Assembly: GCA_027347545.1 (NCBI GenBank)
Contig: DAIEQT010000444.1
Span: forward strand, 1 to 5,168
DNA from: Ignavibacteria bacterium
Lineage (GTDB): Bacteria > Bacteroidota > Ignavibacteria > Ignavibacteriales > Melioribacteraceae
Direction: 5' to 3'
DNA length: 5,168 bases
This document shows positions 1-5,068 of the stretch, one piece after another (within the stretch, counting starts at the first letter, position 1; every line of letters starts with the position of its first letter). Position numbers and translations under genes: made by a program. The notes under the pieces were generated by a model. It had not been told where the DNA came from. It saw nothing but the letters and a program-made list of their open reading frames with translations, and made no database searches.

Positions 1-160
1 GGATATCGTTTACACACACTTAGCAAGTTTCCTCCGCCGTTATTTCATCTTTTATATAATTTCAAAACGAAACCCTTGTAGTAAGCGTTTAATTAATAAC
101 CTCTTTTTTGCTCATTTTAGCAGTTTTTCAAAAAAATCTTAATTTTCTCTGGAACTTTTC

Positions 161-189
161 TTGACTTTCTGACATCAAAATGATATCAT
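161..189 (+). promoter_or_regulatory. Predicted sigma70-like promoter of the SPFH operon
   Basis: TTGACT (161-166) and TATCAT (184-189) are separated by exactly 17 bp, one mismatch each from the TTGACA/TATAAT consensus. The start codon at 219 lies 30 bp beyond the -10 box, which leaves a short leader containing AAGGAGG (202-208). The region is AT-rich, so a chance match is possible, and the box type differs from the Bacteroidetes-type TAnnTTTG element before the hydrolase gene. The -10 box sits inside a perfect palindrome, which would suit a repressed promoter. Confidence 0.55.
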
Positions 190-191
190 TT
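178..191. promoter_or_regulatory. 14-bp perfect palindrome over the -10 box, possible operator
   Basis: AAATGATATCATTT reads the same on both strands, and it covers the whole predicted -10 box of the operon promoter. The placement suggests an operator where a dimeric repressor would block RNA polymerase. The operon itself encodes an Arc-like ribbon-helix-helix protein (2157-2351), so autoregulation is an obvious but untested idea. A 14-bp palindrome can arise by chance in AT-rich DNA of this length; its location is what makes it noteworthy. Confidence 0.4.
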
Positions 192-218
192 CAATAGCAA
201 TAAGGAGGAGTTAGTAAA

Positions 219-1091
219 ATGAACGCAATTACAGAAAAAGATGCAAAGAAAACCAATGGCTTTTTAATGCTTTTCTCATTTCTATTAATCACAGCGATTG
301 ATATTTATTTATTGGTAGGCGCGGTTCAAGCCGATGAGCCCGTGCGGTTAGCTTACATCATTCCAATCTTTATAGTTGTACTGTTTTTATTAGCCGGTTT
401 AACTGTTATTCAACCCAACGAATCCCGCGTGCTGATTTTGTTTGGTAAGTACAACGGAACTATCCGGGAAGCCGGCTTCTGGTGGGTTAATCCTTTTACC
501 GACAAGAAAAAAGTATCGCAAAGAATTCACAACTTTATCAGCGATAAAATAAAGGTGAATGATGTTCATGGCAACCCGATTGAAATTGCAGCTGTAATTG
601 TTTGGAGAGTAATAGACAGTGCGAGAGCATTGTTTGATGTTCAGAACTTTGAACAGTTCGTTGCAATCCAAAGCGAAACTGCAATACGCGGAATTACTTC
701 GCAATATGCTTACGATACCAGCGAGCACGATAAAATGTCCTTGGTTGGAAACCAGCACGAAGTTGCCGAGGAGCTGAAGAAGCATACTCAATCAAGATTA
801 GAGATTGCCGGAATTGAAATTGTTGAAACAAGAATAAGCTATTTGGCTTACGCGCCGGAAATTGCACAAGCAATGCTGCGCCGCCAGCAAGCACAAGCAG
901 TTGTTGCGGCAAGAACTAAAATTGTTGAAGGCGCTGTGGGCATGGTTGATATGGCGTTGAAAGCATTGAGCGAACAACACATTGTAGTCCTTGATGAAGA
1001 AAAGAAAGCAACTATGGTGAATAATCTTTTGGTTGCGCTTGTAAGTGAAACTTCTGCACAGCCGGTTATTAACGCGGGAAGCCTGTATTAA
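219..1091 (+). CDS. SPFH/Band-7 domain membrane protein
   Basis: A 290-aa protein of the SPFH (stomatin/prohibitin/flotillin/HflK-C) superfamily. Members oligomerise at membranes and organise microdomains or regulate membrane proteases; the role of this subtype is unknown. Two hydrophobic segments lie at about residues 14-36 and 44-64. The SPFH domain follows, starting at [14 protein letters not shown] (65-78), then the GFWWVNPF segment (86-93), [17 protein letters not shown] (115-131) and the amphipathic stretch [20 protein letters not shown] (210-229). The Ala/Glu-rich helix continues through [14 protein letters not shown]. The extreme C-terminus, INAGSLY, matches a tail I recall as conserved in a compact group of about 290 aa. 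The ATG at 219 is supported by AAGGAGG ten bases upstream, the best ribosome binding site in the window. It is the first gene of the apparent operon, 41 bp ahead of the next start. The superfamily call is firm; the cellular role is not known. Confidence 0.93.
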   Translation: MNAITEKDAKKTNGFLMLFSFLLITAIDIYLLVGAVQADEPVRLAYIIPIFIVVLFLLAGLTVIQPNESRVLILFGKYNGTIREAGFWWVNPFTDKKKVSQRIHNFISDKIKVNDVHGNPIEIAAVIVWRVIDSARALFDVQNFEQFVAIQSETAIRGITSQYAYDTSEHDKMSLVGNQHEVAEELKKHTQSRLEIAGIEIVETRISYLAYAPEIAQAMLRRQQAQAVVAARTKIVEGAVGMVDMALKALSEQHIVVLDEEKKATMVNNLLVALVSETSAQPVINAGSLY

Positions 1092-1095
1092 GATC

Positions 1096-1123
1096 GTAGA
1101 GTGAAGAACGTAGAACGAAGAGT
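1096..1123. repeat. Imperfect 14-nt tandem duplication in the SPFH spacer
   Basis: Two adjacent 14-mers, GTAGAGTGAAGAAC (1096-1109) and GTAGAACGAAGAGT (1110-1123), match at 10 of 14 positions. They fill most of the 41-bp gap between the SPFH stop and the next start. The purine-rich run includes GAAGAGTGAG just before the ATG at 1133 and may serve as a weak ribosome binding region. It resembles the low-complexity GTAGA/GAAGA intergenic repeats I associate with Bacteroidota/Ignavibacteria genomes. Confidence 0.5.
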
Positions 1124-1132
1124 GAGTTGAAA

Positions 1133-1639
1133 ATGAAATATTTGTCGGAATATATTGATAGACCGTTAAGACTTGTTAAGAAATCATTCTTCTCTTTTGA
1201 ATATGATTTGTTAGCCGGAGAAGAAGTACTCGGGACTTTTAATTACCGTCTTCTATTTAGAAGAGGGGGCGATGTTAAGGGCTTGGAAAAAAGAAATATC
1301 GAGTTCTATAAAGACTATTTCTGGGGCAGAGAAATTAAAGTAAGGGAAGGGGGAAAAGATATTCCCTTTGCTAATTACAAAAGAGATTTGCTAAATAGAG
1401 TAGGCAGTGTTTCTCTTCCCGGCGGCAACAGATTAGAAATACATTTGGGATTCTTAGAGTTTGCAACAGAGATTAAAGATGAAAAAGGAAATATTCTTGT
1501 GCTGCTAAAAAGACCGGGTCTGTTTACAAGAGCCATTAATGTTACTATAAAAGAAAAATCGGATTTGGTTGATAGCAACCCATGGATAATTTTTCTTGTG
1601 CTTTATCTAATAATAAAAAGAAGACAGAGAAGAAGATGA
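1133..1639 (+). CDS. Uncharacterised 168-aa protein, first of a tandem paralogue pair; possible tubby/LURP-one-like barrel
   Basis: The product is not a family I recognise with certainty. The ATG at 1133 is preferred over the in-frame TTG at 1127 because the protein then starts MKYLSEYI, matching MKILSDYI of the next gene. There is no signal peptide. The body alternates short hydrophobic and charged stretches, suggesting mostly beta structure: FWGREIKVRE (63-72), VSLPGGNRLEIHLG (93-106), EIKDEKGNILVLLK (113-126), INVTIKEK (135-142). It ends in a short hydrophobic segment, WIIFLVLYLII (151-161), followed by KRRQRRR. A strand-rich body of about 150 residues closed by a hydrophobic C-terminal helix is the plan of tubby-C/LURP-one/scramblase-like proteins, where that helix fills the barrel. 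A tail-anchored membrane protein is the alternative. The stop overlaps the next start (ATGA), implying coupled translation and a shared role with the SPFH operon. That it is a real gene is well supported; the fold is inference. Confidence 0.85.
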   Translation: MKYLSEYIDRPLRLVKKSFFSFEYDLLAGEEVLGTFNYRLLFRRGGDVKGLEKRNIEFYKDYFWGREIKVREGGKDIPFANYKRDLLNRVGSVSLPGGNRLEIHLGFLEFATEIKDEKGNILVLLKRPGLFTRAINVTIKEKSDLVDSNPWIIFLVLYLIIKRRQRRR

Positions 1640-2151
1640 AGATCCTATCTGATTATATTGGACATGAACTTGAGATAGCTAATAAGTACATTTTCAAATC
1701 ATTCTATGAACTGAAGGCAAATGGTATCCCAATCCTCTCTATTAGAAATACAGATTTCTGGGGTAACCGGCATGAGATTGCGGGATTCGAAAAAGTTTGG
1801 GAAATATCCAAACCAAGCATATGGAAAAGTACGCTTGAGGTAAGAGAGAAAGATTCATCAACCGTAATTGCAACATTTGAAAGCAGCGCCTTTGGCAAAA
1901 CAAACACTATTACTTTGCCCCGCGGAGAAAAGCTGCTAATCGTTACACATGTGTGGAAATCTATGTATGAGATGCAAAATGAACTTGGAACTACTCTCGT
2001 AAGTTTTAAAAATAAAAAATGGTATTCCTCCCCGATTAATGTTACAGTAAATAAGAAAGCTGAAGTGCTGGATAAATATCCTTTTATTTTGCTGCTTGTG
2101 TTTTTCACGGTTTTACAAAGACAGCATCAAGCAGCCGCGGTTAGCGTGTAA
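1636..2151 (+). CDS. Uncharacterised 171-aa protein, second of the tandem paralogue pair
   Basis: A diverged copy of the preceding gene. Shared blocks in the same order are the MK-LS-YI start, the W-x(4)-VRE stretch (here IWKSTLEVRE, 62-71; FWGREIKVRE in the first copy), ITLPRGEKLLI (92-102; VSLPGGNRLEI), E-LGTTLVSFK (116-125), INVTVNKKAEVLDKYP (134-149; INVTIKEKSDLVDSNP) and a hydrophobic tail ILLLVFFTVL (151-160) followed by QRQ. Identity is low overall, so the duplication is old or the pair has specialised. The ATG at 1636 is chosen because it overlaps the upstream stop (ATGA) and aligns with the paralogue's start; an in-frame ATG at 1582 would add 18 residues with no counterpart. It has no signal peptide. 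The same tubby/LURP-one-like or tail-anchored interpretations apply. The next gene starts 5 bp after this stop. Confidence 0.86.
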   Translation: MKILSDYIGHELEIANKYIFKSFYELKANGIPILSIRNTDFWGNRHEIAGFEKVWEISKPSIWKSTLEVREKDSSTVIATFESSAFGKTNTITLPRGEKLLIVTHVWKSMYEMQNELGTTLVSFKNKKWYSSPINVTVNKKAEVLDKYPFILLLVFFTVLQRQHQAAAVSV

Positions 2152-2156
2152 ACAAA

Positions 2157-2351
2157 ATGGCTGAAAAGAAAAAATTTTTATTAAGAATAGATGACAAGCT
2201 TTACGCCTCATTGGAAAAATGGGCGGCTGATGATCTTCGCAGTATCAACGCACAGATAGAATATCTATTGAAAGAGGCGGCTAAGAAGTCGGGTAGATTA
2301 AAAGATGCGCCCTTAGAACCAAAAGCAGATGATAACTCCTCAACTCAATAA
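2157..2351 (+). CDS. Arc-like ribbon-helix-helix DNA-binding protein
   Basis: A 64-aa protein with a ribbon-helix-helix plan. The beta strand KKKFLLRI (residues 4-11) would pair in a dimer and enter the major groove. Helix A follows (about 15-25, LYASLEKWAAD), then the DLRSIN turn and helix B (about 30-44, NAQIEYLLKEAAKKS). The RSINAQIEYLL block is typical of Arc/MetJ-like proteins, often annotated as HicB-type antitoxins or Arc-family proteins. The charged tail after GRLK looks disordered. No toxin gene is adjacent, so a transcription-factor role is likelier than an antitoxin one. From memory, close relatives often sit beside SPFH genes of the type at 219-1091. The ATG lies 5 bp after the preceding stop with no clear Shine-Dalgarno site, suggesting translational coupling. 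It may repress its own operon through the palindrome at 178-191 (inference). Confidence 0.88.
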   Translation: MAEKKKFLLRIDDKLYASLEKWAADDLRSINAQIEYLLKEAAKKSGRLKDAPLEPKADDNSSTQ

Positions 2352-2363
2352 AGTTTCTTGTTC

Positions 2364-2954
2364 ATGAAATCAATTTTACTATTCATTTACGGATCTATGT
2401 TTTTGTTTTCAAACATTAACGCACAGAATACGGAAACAACAATCGAAGATTTAATTAAAAACCAATTTGCGCTTTATCCTAAAATGGAAGCTCGTGATCT
2501 CTACAAGTTTCTTCATCAAGCGGCTATGGGAAGCGAACATGCGGTTCAAGATACTAATGCAGTTAAGACTTGGATGAAAAGGGAAGTTGCCGGATTAGAT
2601 ACAACCATTACAAATGAATTGATTGAGCAGCTTTCCCCCGATGGAGATTTAGTGAGGATTAATTTAAGACCTTATCTAGAGAAAGGAGAAAATCCGGATG
2701 AATTATTGAAAGCGTTTATTTTAACAGCCAATAAATTTTCCGGCTCTATTGATACTTTAACCGCTTATCTTAACACAGCAAAAAAAATGATAGCTCGTAA
2801 AGACATTCCGGTTGACGAAACCATTTTTGCTTCACTAACAGGCGAGTTGGAAAAAAGCGGTTTCCCGGCTATTCATCACTCGCTCACTTACGAAAAACTT
2901 TACAAACCGGCTTACCGCGTAGTTAACAGAAAATATCTTTGGCTGAAAAAATAA
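2364..2954 (+). CDS. Secreted protein of unknown function (HQAAMGSEHAV family)
   Basis: A 196-aa protein with a signal peptide: MK, a hydrophobic core, then SNINA with likely cleavage before Q21. A Q after the cleavage site is common in Bacteroidota. No Cys follows, so it is not a lipoprotein. Three blocks look conserved: DLYKFLHQAAMGSEHAV (45-61), LVRINLRPYL (97-105 region) and HHSLTYEKLYKPAYRVV (171-187). I recall uncharacterised bacterial proteins with the same Q-x(3)-G-x(2)-H and H-S-x(2)-Y...PAYRV pattern, but no assigned function. H51, H59, H171, H172, Y180, Y184 and R185 are candidate functional residues. The ATG at 2364 is chosen over the in-frame TTG at 2358 because it starts a normal signal peptide. 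It lies 12 bp after the RHH stop, so it may be the last gene of the operon, though its function may be unrelated. No convincing terminator follows it. Confidence 0.83.
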   Translation: MKSILLFIYGSMFLFSNINAQNTETTIEDLIKNQFALYPKMEARDLYKFLHQAAMGSEHAVQDTNAVKTWMKREVAGLDTTITNELIEQLSPDGDLVRINLRPYLEKGENPDELLKAFILTANKFSGSIDTLTAYLNTAKKMIARKDIPVDETIFASLTGELEKSGFPAIHHSLTYEKLYKPAYRVVNRKYLWLKK

Positions 2955-2991
2955 TTTATTTTTTTCGCTTACCTCAATAAGTACTCTGCCT

Positions 2992-2999
2992 TATATTTG
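2992..2999 (+). promoter_or_regulatory. Bacteroidetes-type -7 promoter element before the hydrolase gene
   Basis: TATATTTG matches the TAnnTTTG -7 consensus of the Bacteroidota primary sigma factor and is followed by CACC, 24 bp before the start codon at 3024. A clear TTTG -33 partner is not visible: the nearest T-rich candidate, TTCG at 2964-2967, is poorly spaced. The box lies in the 69-bp gap after the secreted-protein gene, implying the hydrolase is transcribed on its own. An AAAGGA ribosome binding site (3014-3019) follows. Confidence 0.6.
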
Positions 3000-3023
3000 C
3001 ACCAATCATTCTGAAAGGAAATC

Positions 3024-4787
3024 ATGAAACGTATTTTTTCATTCTCACTAATTATTCTTTTTATTCTTTCGCTTCATCTAGTAGCTCAAACTGTAAATTT
3101 AAAAATCATTCAAAGCACAGATGAGCATGGTGCGATTTTCCCTTACGATTTTACCGATCAAAGAGATATAAACAATTCGCTCGCGCAAGTTTATACTTAT
3201 ATCAAACAAGAGCGTGCTAAACCGGAACAAGAAGTTTTACTGTTGAGCGGAGGAGATATTATTCAAGGAACACCGGCGGTTTATTATTATAACTTCGAAA
3301 AACCTAAGGCGGCTCACCTTTATGCAGATGTGATGAACTTTATGAAATACGATGCCGGCGCAGTTGGAAATCACGATATAGAAACCGGGCATGCAGTGTA
3401 CGATAAGTTTAATAAAGAAATAAAATTTCCGTGGCTTGCCGCAAATGCTATAAACAAGCGTACCGGCAAACCATACTTTAAGCCTTACGCTGTATTCAAC
3501 AAAAAAGGAATTAAGATTGCTGTGCTTGGCTTGATTACTCCACACATACCTTCATGGCTGCCGGAAAAAATCTGGAGCGGTATTGAATGGGAAGACATGA
3601 TTAAATCCGCCGAGAAGTGGCTCCAAATAATTAATAAAAAAGAGAAACCCGATTTAATTATCGGCTTGTTCCATAGTGGAGTTGATTACACTTACGGAGA
3701 TCAAGCAGCTGATGAAGTTAAAAATGAAAATGCTTCCAAGCTGGTTGCTCAGCGCGTTCCCGGTTTCGATATAATTTTTGTAGGACACGACCACAGAGGC
3801 TGGAACTTCAAAGAAAAAAACCCGCTCGGGAATGATGTGCAAATACTTGGCGCTACAAGCTCTGCGCGTGATGTTTCCGTTGCTAATTGCACTTTTACTT
3901 TTGATAAAGAAAAAAAATTGTGGCAGAAAGAAATTTCAGGAGAGATTGTTGAATCGAAAAACTATAAACCAGACGTTGAGTTTATGGAGAAATTCAAGAA
4001 TCAATTTGCCGAAGTAAAAAATTATGTTACCCGTTCAATTGGTTCGTTAACCGGAATGCTTTCTTCGCGGGAGTCTATACTTGGTCCGGCTGCGTTTTCA
4101 GATTTCGTGAACAATATTCAGCTTGAGCTCACGGGCACGCAAGTTTCTTTTACAGCTCCTCTTTCCCTAAATGCTAAAATTGATAAAGGGGAAGTTACCG
4201 TTGGGACTATGTTTAAGTTGTACCGCTATGAAAATCTTCTTTACACTATGCAGTTAAGCGGAAAGGAAATAAAAGATTTTTTAGAATATTCTTATAAACT
4301 CTGGTTTAACGAAATGAAAAGCGTGGAGGATCACCTTCTTAGTTTTGAATATGACGAGAATGGAAACATTAAGTATGATAACCGTAACCGCTCTCCGCTG
4401 CTGAAAAATCAATATTACAATTTTGATTGCGCCTCTGGCATTAATTATATAGTTGATGTTTCTAAACCGGTTGGAAGCCGAGTTACTATTTCTTCTATGT
4501 CAGATGGAAGCGCATTTGACTTAAACAAAAAATACAAGGTTGCGGTTAATTCTTATCGCGGCAACAGCGGCGGCGGACATTTGGTAATTGGTGCCGGAAT
4601 TCCGAAAGAAGAATTATCTAAGCGGGTTATTACTTCAACGGAAAAAGATTTGCGCTTTTACATTATGAAGTGGATTGAGAAGAATAAAGTTGTTGCTCCT
4701 AAAACAAACGGCAACTGGAAAGTTATTCCGGAAGAATGGTGGCAAAGGGGAAAAGAAAAAGATTACAAGATTATGTTTGGTAATTAA
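3024..4787 (+). CDS. Secreted 5'-nucleotidase / 2',3'-cyclic phosphodiesterase-type metallophosphoesterase
   Basis: A 587-aa exported hydrolase of the UshA/CpdB family, which removes phosphate from extracellular nucleotides or cyclic nucleotides for scavenging. Its signal peptide ends around HLVA-QT. The N-terminal metallophosphoesterase domain carries all expected metal motifs: STDEHG (D33, H35), GGDIIQGTP (D78), GNHD (N116, H117), FHSG (H217) and GHDH (H255, H257). The metal-1 ligand corresponding to Gln in UshA is His here, as in many relatives. The acidic partner of catalytic H117 is E120 where UshA has D120. The C-terminal 5'-nucleotidase domain shows YRYENLLYTMQLSGKEIKD (400-418), YNFDCASGINY (465-475) and NSYRGNSGGGH (509-519), the nucleotide-binding blocks. 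Length lies between UshA (about 550) and CpdB (about 650), and both domains look complete. AAAGGA precedes the ATG. The substrate cannot be fixed from sequence: STDEHG leans towards CpdB, the architecture fits either. It has its own predicted promoter and ends at the structured intergenic region. Confidence 0.93.
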   Translation: MKRIFSFSLIILFILSLHLVAQTVNLKIIQSTDEHGAIFPYDFTDQRDINNSLAQVYTYIKQERAKPEQEVLLLSGGDIIQGTPAVYYYNFEKPKAAHLYADVMNFMKYDAGAVGNHDIETGHAVYDKFNKEIKFPWLAANAINKRTGKPYFKPYAVFNKKGIKIAVLGLITPHIPSWLPEKIWSGIEWEDMIKSAEKWLQIINKKEKPDLIIGLFHSGVDYTYGDQAADEVKNENASKLVAQRVPGFDIIFVGHDHRGWNFKEKNPLGNDVQILGATSSARDVSVANCTFTFDKEKKLWQKEISGEIVESKNYKPDVEFMEKFKNQFAEVKNYVTRSIGSLTGMLSSRESILGPAAFSDFVNNIQLELTGTQVSFTAPLSLNAKIDKGEVTVGTMFKLYRYENLLYTMQLSGKEIKDFLEYSYKLWFNEMKSVEDHLLSFEYDENGNIKYDNRNRSPLLKNQYYNFDCASGINYIVDVSKPVGSRVTISSMSDGSAFDLNKKYKVAVNSYRGNSGGGHLVIGAGIPKEELSKRVITSTEKDLRFYIMKWIEKNKVVAPKTNGNWKVIPEEWWQRGKEKDYKIMFGN

Positions 4788-4811
4788 GAGCCCATCCCAA
4801 CCCTTCCCAAA

Positions 4812-4920
4812 GATGGATGTCGCACAATTAATATTTTGTTAATAAATAGCCCGCGGATGACGCAGATTTAACGGATTTACGCTGATATATTTTTGATTCA
4901 TTAATTATGCGACAGCCACC
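4812..4920. mobile_element. Putative 109-bp MITE-like insertion with 20-bp terminal inverted repeats
   Basis: The left end GATGGATGTCGCACAATTAA (4812-4831) and the reverse complement of the right end (4901-4920) match at 17 of 20 positions. AAA flanks both sides (4809-4811 and 4921-4923) as a direct repeat, and outside that lie the two halves of a terminator stem. Three consecutive mismatches between otherwise complementary arms are exactly what a short target duplication would leave. The element has no coding capacity and would need a transposase elsewhere. Alternative: a non-mobile long hairpin repeat whose outer arms belong to it. I cannot match it to a named family. Confidence 0.5.
4852..4888. 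repeat. Four degenerate CGC-GAT tandem units
   Basis: Successive units read CGCGGATGA, CGCAGATTTA, CGGATTTA and CGCTGATAT, a roughly 9-10-nt period built on CGCnGATtnA. They lie between the inverted repeats of the MITE-like element. Similar CGGATTT-ACGCGGAT strings recur between genes in many bacterial genomes, in my recollection sometimes near GxxExxY-protein genes. No function is assigned. Confidence 0.55.
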
Positions 4921-4986
4921 AAAGGGAAGGGCTTTTTAAATTCGGTCGGAGAATTAACGATTAAGATTCTTATCGGGTTTGATACC

Positions 4987-5059
4987 CCTCGAGACTCTCG
5001 CCTCGCAAAGACGCGAGTCGAAGCAGGCGGTCTCGCCGAGGCTGATGCAACGTCTCTAC
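4987..5059. repeat. GC-rich imperfect inverted repeat between convergent genes
   Basis: This block is far more GC-rich than its surroundings. CTCGC (5002-5006) and GCGAG (5013-5017) form a 5-bp stem with a 6-nt loop. CCTCG (4987-4991) and CGAGG (5037-5041) can close an outer stem, with AGAC/GTCT and GCCT/AGGC pairings between them, separated by bulges. The right end, GATGCAACGTCTCTAC (5044-5059), resembles one half of the GTAGAGACG-type intergenic palindromes common in Bacteroidota-like and other genomes. It lies just past the minus-strand stop codon and may form structure in that transcript's 3' end, but there is no T-run after it, so a terminator call is weak. Confidence 0.45.
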
Positions 5060-5068
5060 TAAAGTGTT

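Larger units (their letters stand above)
4801..4937 (+). terminator. Interrupted terminator: CCCTTCCC / GGGAAGGG stem plus T-run
   Basis: CCCTTCCC (4801-4808) is the exact reverse complement of GGGAAGGG (4924-4931), which is followed by C and five T (4933-4937). Downstream of a plus-strand gene this is the layout of an intrinsic terminator, but 115 bp separate the arms. Taking out the 109-bp element at 4812-4920 and one AAA copy leaves a compact 8-bp GC-rich hairpin with an AAA loop and a T-run. The element's own inverted repeats could still bring the arms together as a long stem, so termination may be retained. Confidence 0.55.

Noticed and set aside
109..128. TGCT-AGCA hairpin followed by T5 as a terminator
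   Set aside because: A 4-bp stem is too weak, and no upstream plus-strand gene is supported.
2..142. Plus-strand frame open from the left edge for 46 codons
   Set aside because: It has an AT-driven composition (many F, S, K, N, I) with no recognisable motif, and could be chance in AT-rich DNA.
399..980. Minus-strand open frames inside the SPFH gene
   Set aside because: They are antisense to a clearly conserved coding frame, Cys- and Ser-rich, and resemble no protein I know.
1127..1132. TTG start two codons before the ATG of the first paralogue
   Set aside because: The ATG at 1133 gives an N-terminus matching the second paralogue; nothing favours the TTG.
1582..1635. Upstream in-frame ATG that would extend the second paralogue by 18 residues
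   Set aside because: The extra residues have no counterpart in the first paralogue and overlap it out of frame. The ATG at 1636 overlaps the stop as ATGA and aligns the two N-termini.
2157..2351. Toxin-antitoxin module based on the HicB/Arc-like protein
   Set aside because: No HicA-like or other small toxin gene is adjacent; neighbours are a 171-aa paralogue and a secreted protein, and close relatives appear to be SPFH-associated.
2358..2363. TTG start two codons before the ATG of the secreted protein
   Set aside because: The ATG at 2364 begins a standard signal peptide (MK then hydrophobic); nothing favours the TTG.
2946..2964. AAAAAATAA / TTATTTTTT inverted repeat after the secreted-protein gene as a terminator
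   Set aside because: The stem is purely A-T with a 1-nt centre and overlaps the stop codon; it would be unstable as RNA.
3237..4017. Open frames on both strands inside the nucleotidase gene
   Set aside because: They overlap the conserved catalytic motifs in other frames and show no protein-like pattern.
4788..5068. CRISPR array or tRNA in the repeat-rich gap
   Set aside because: There are no regularly spaced identical repeats with unique spacers, and no cloverleaf arms or CCA-type end are visible.
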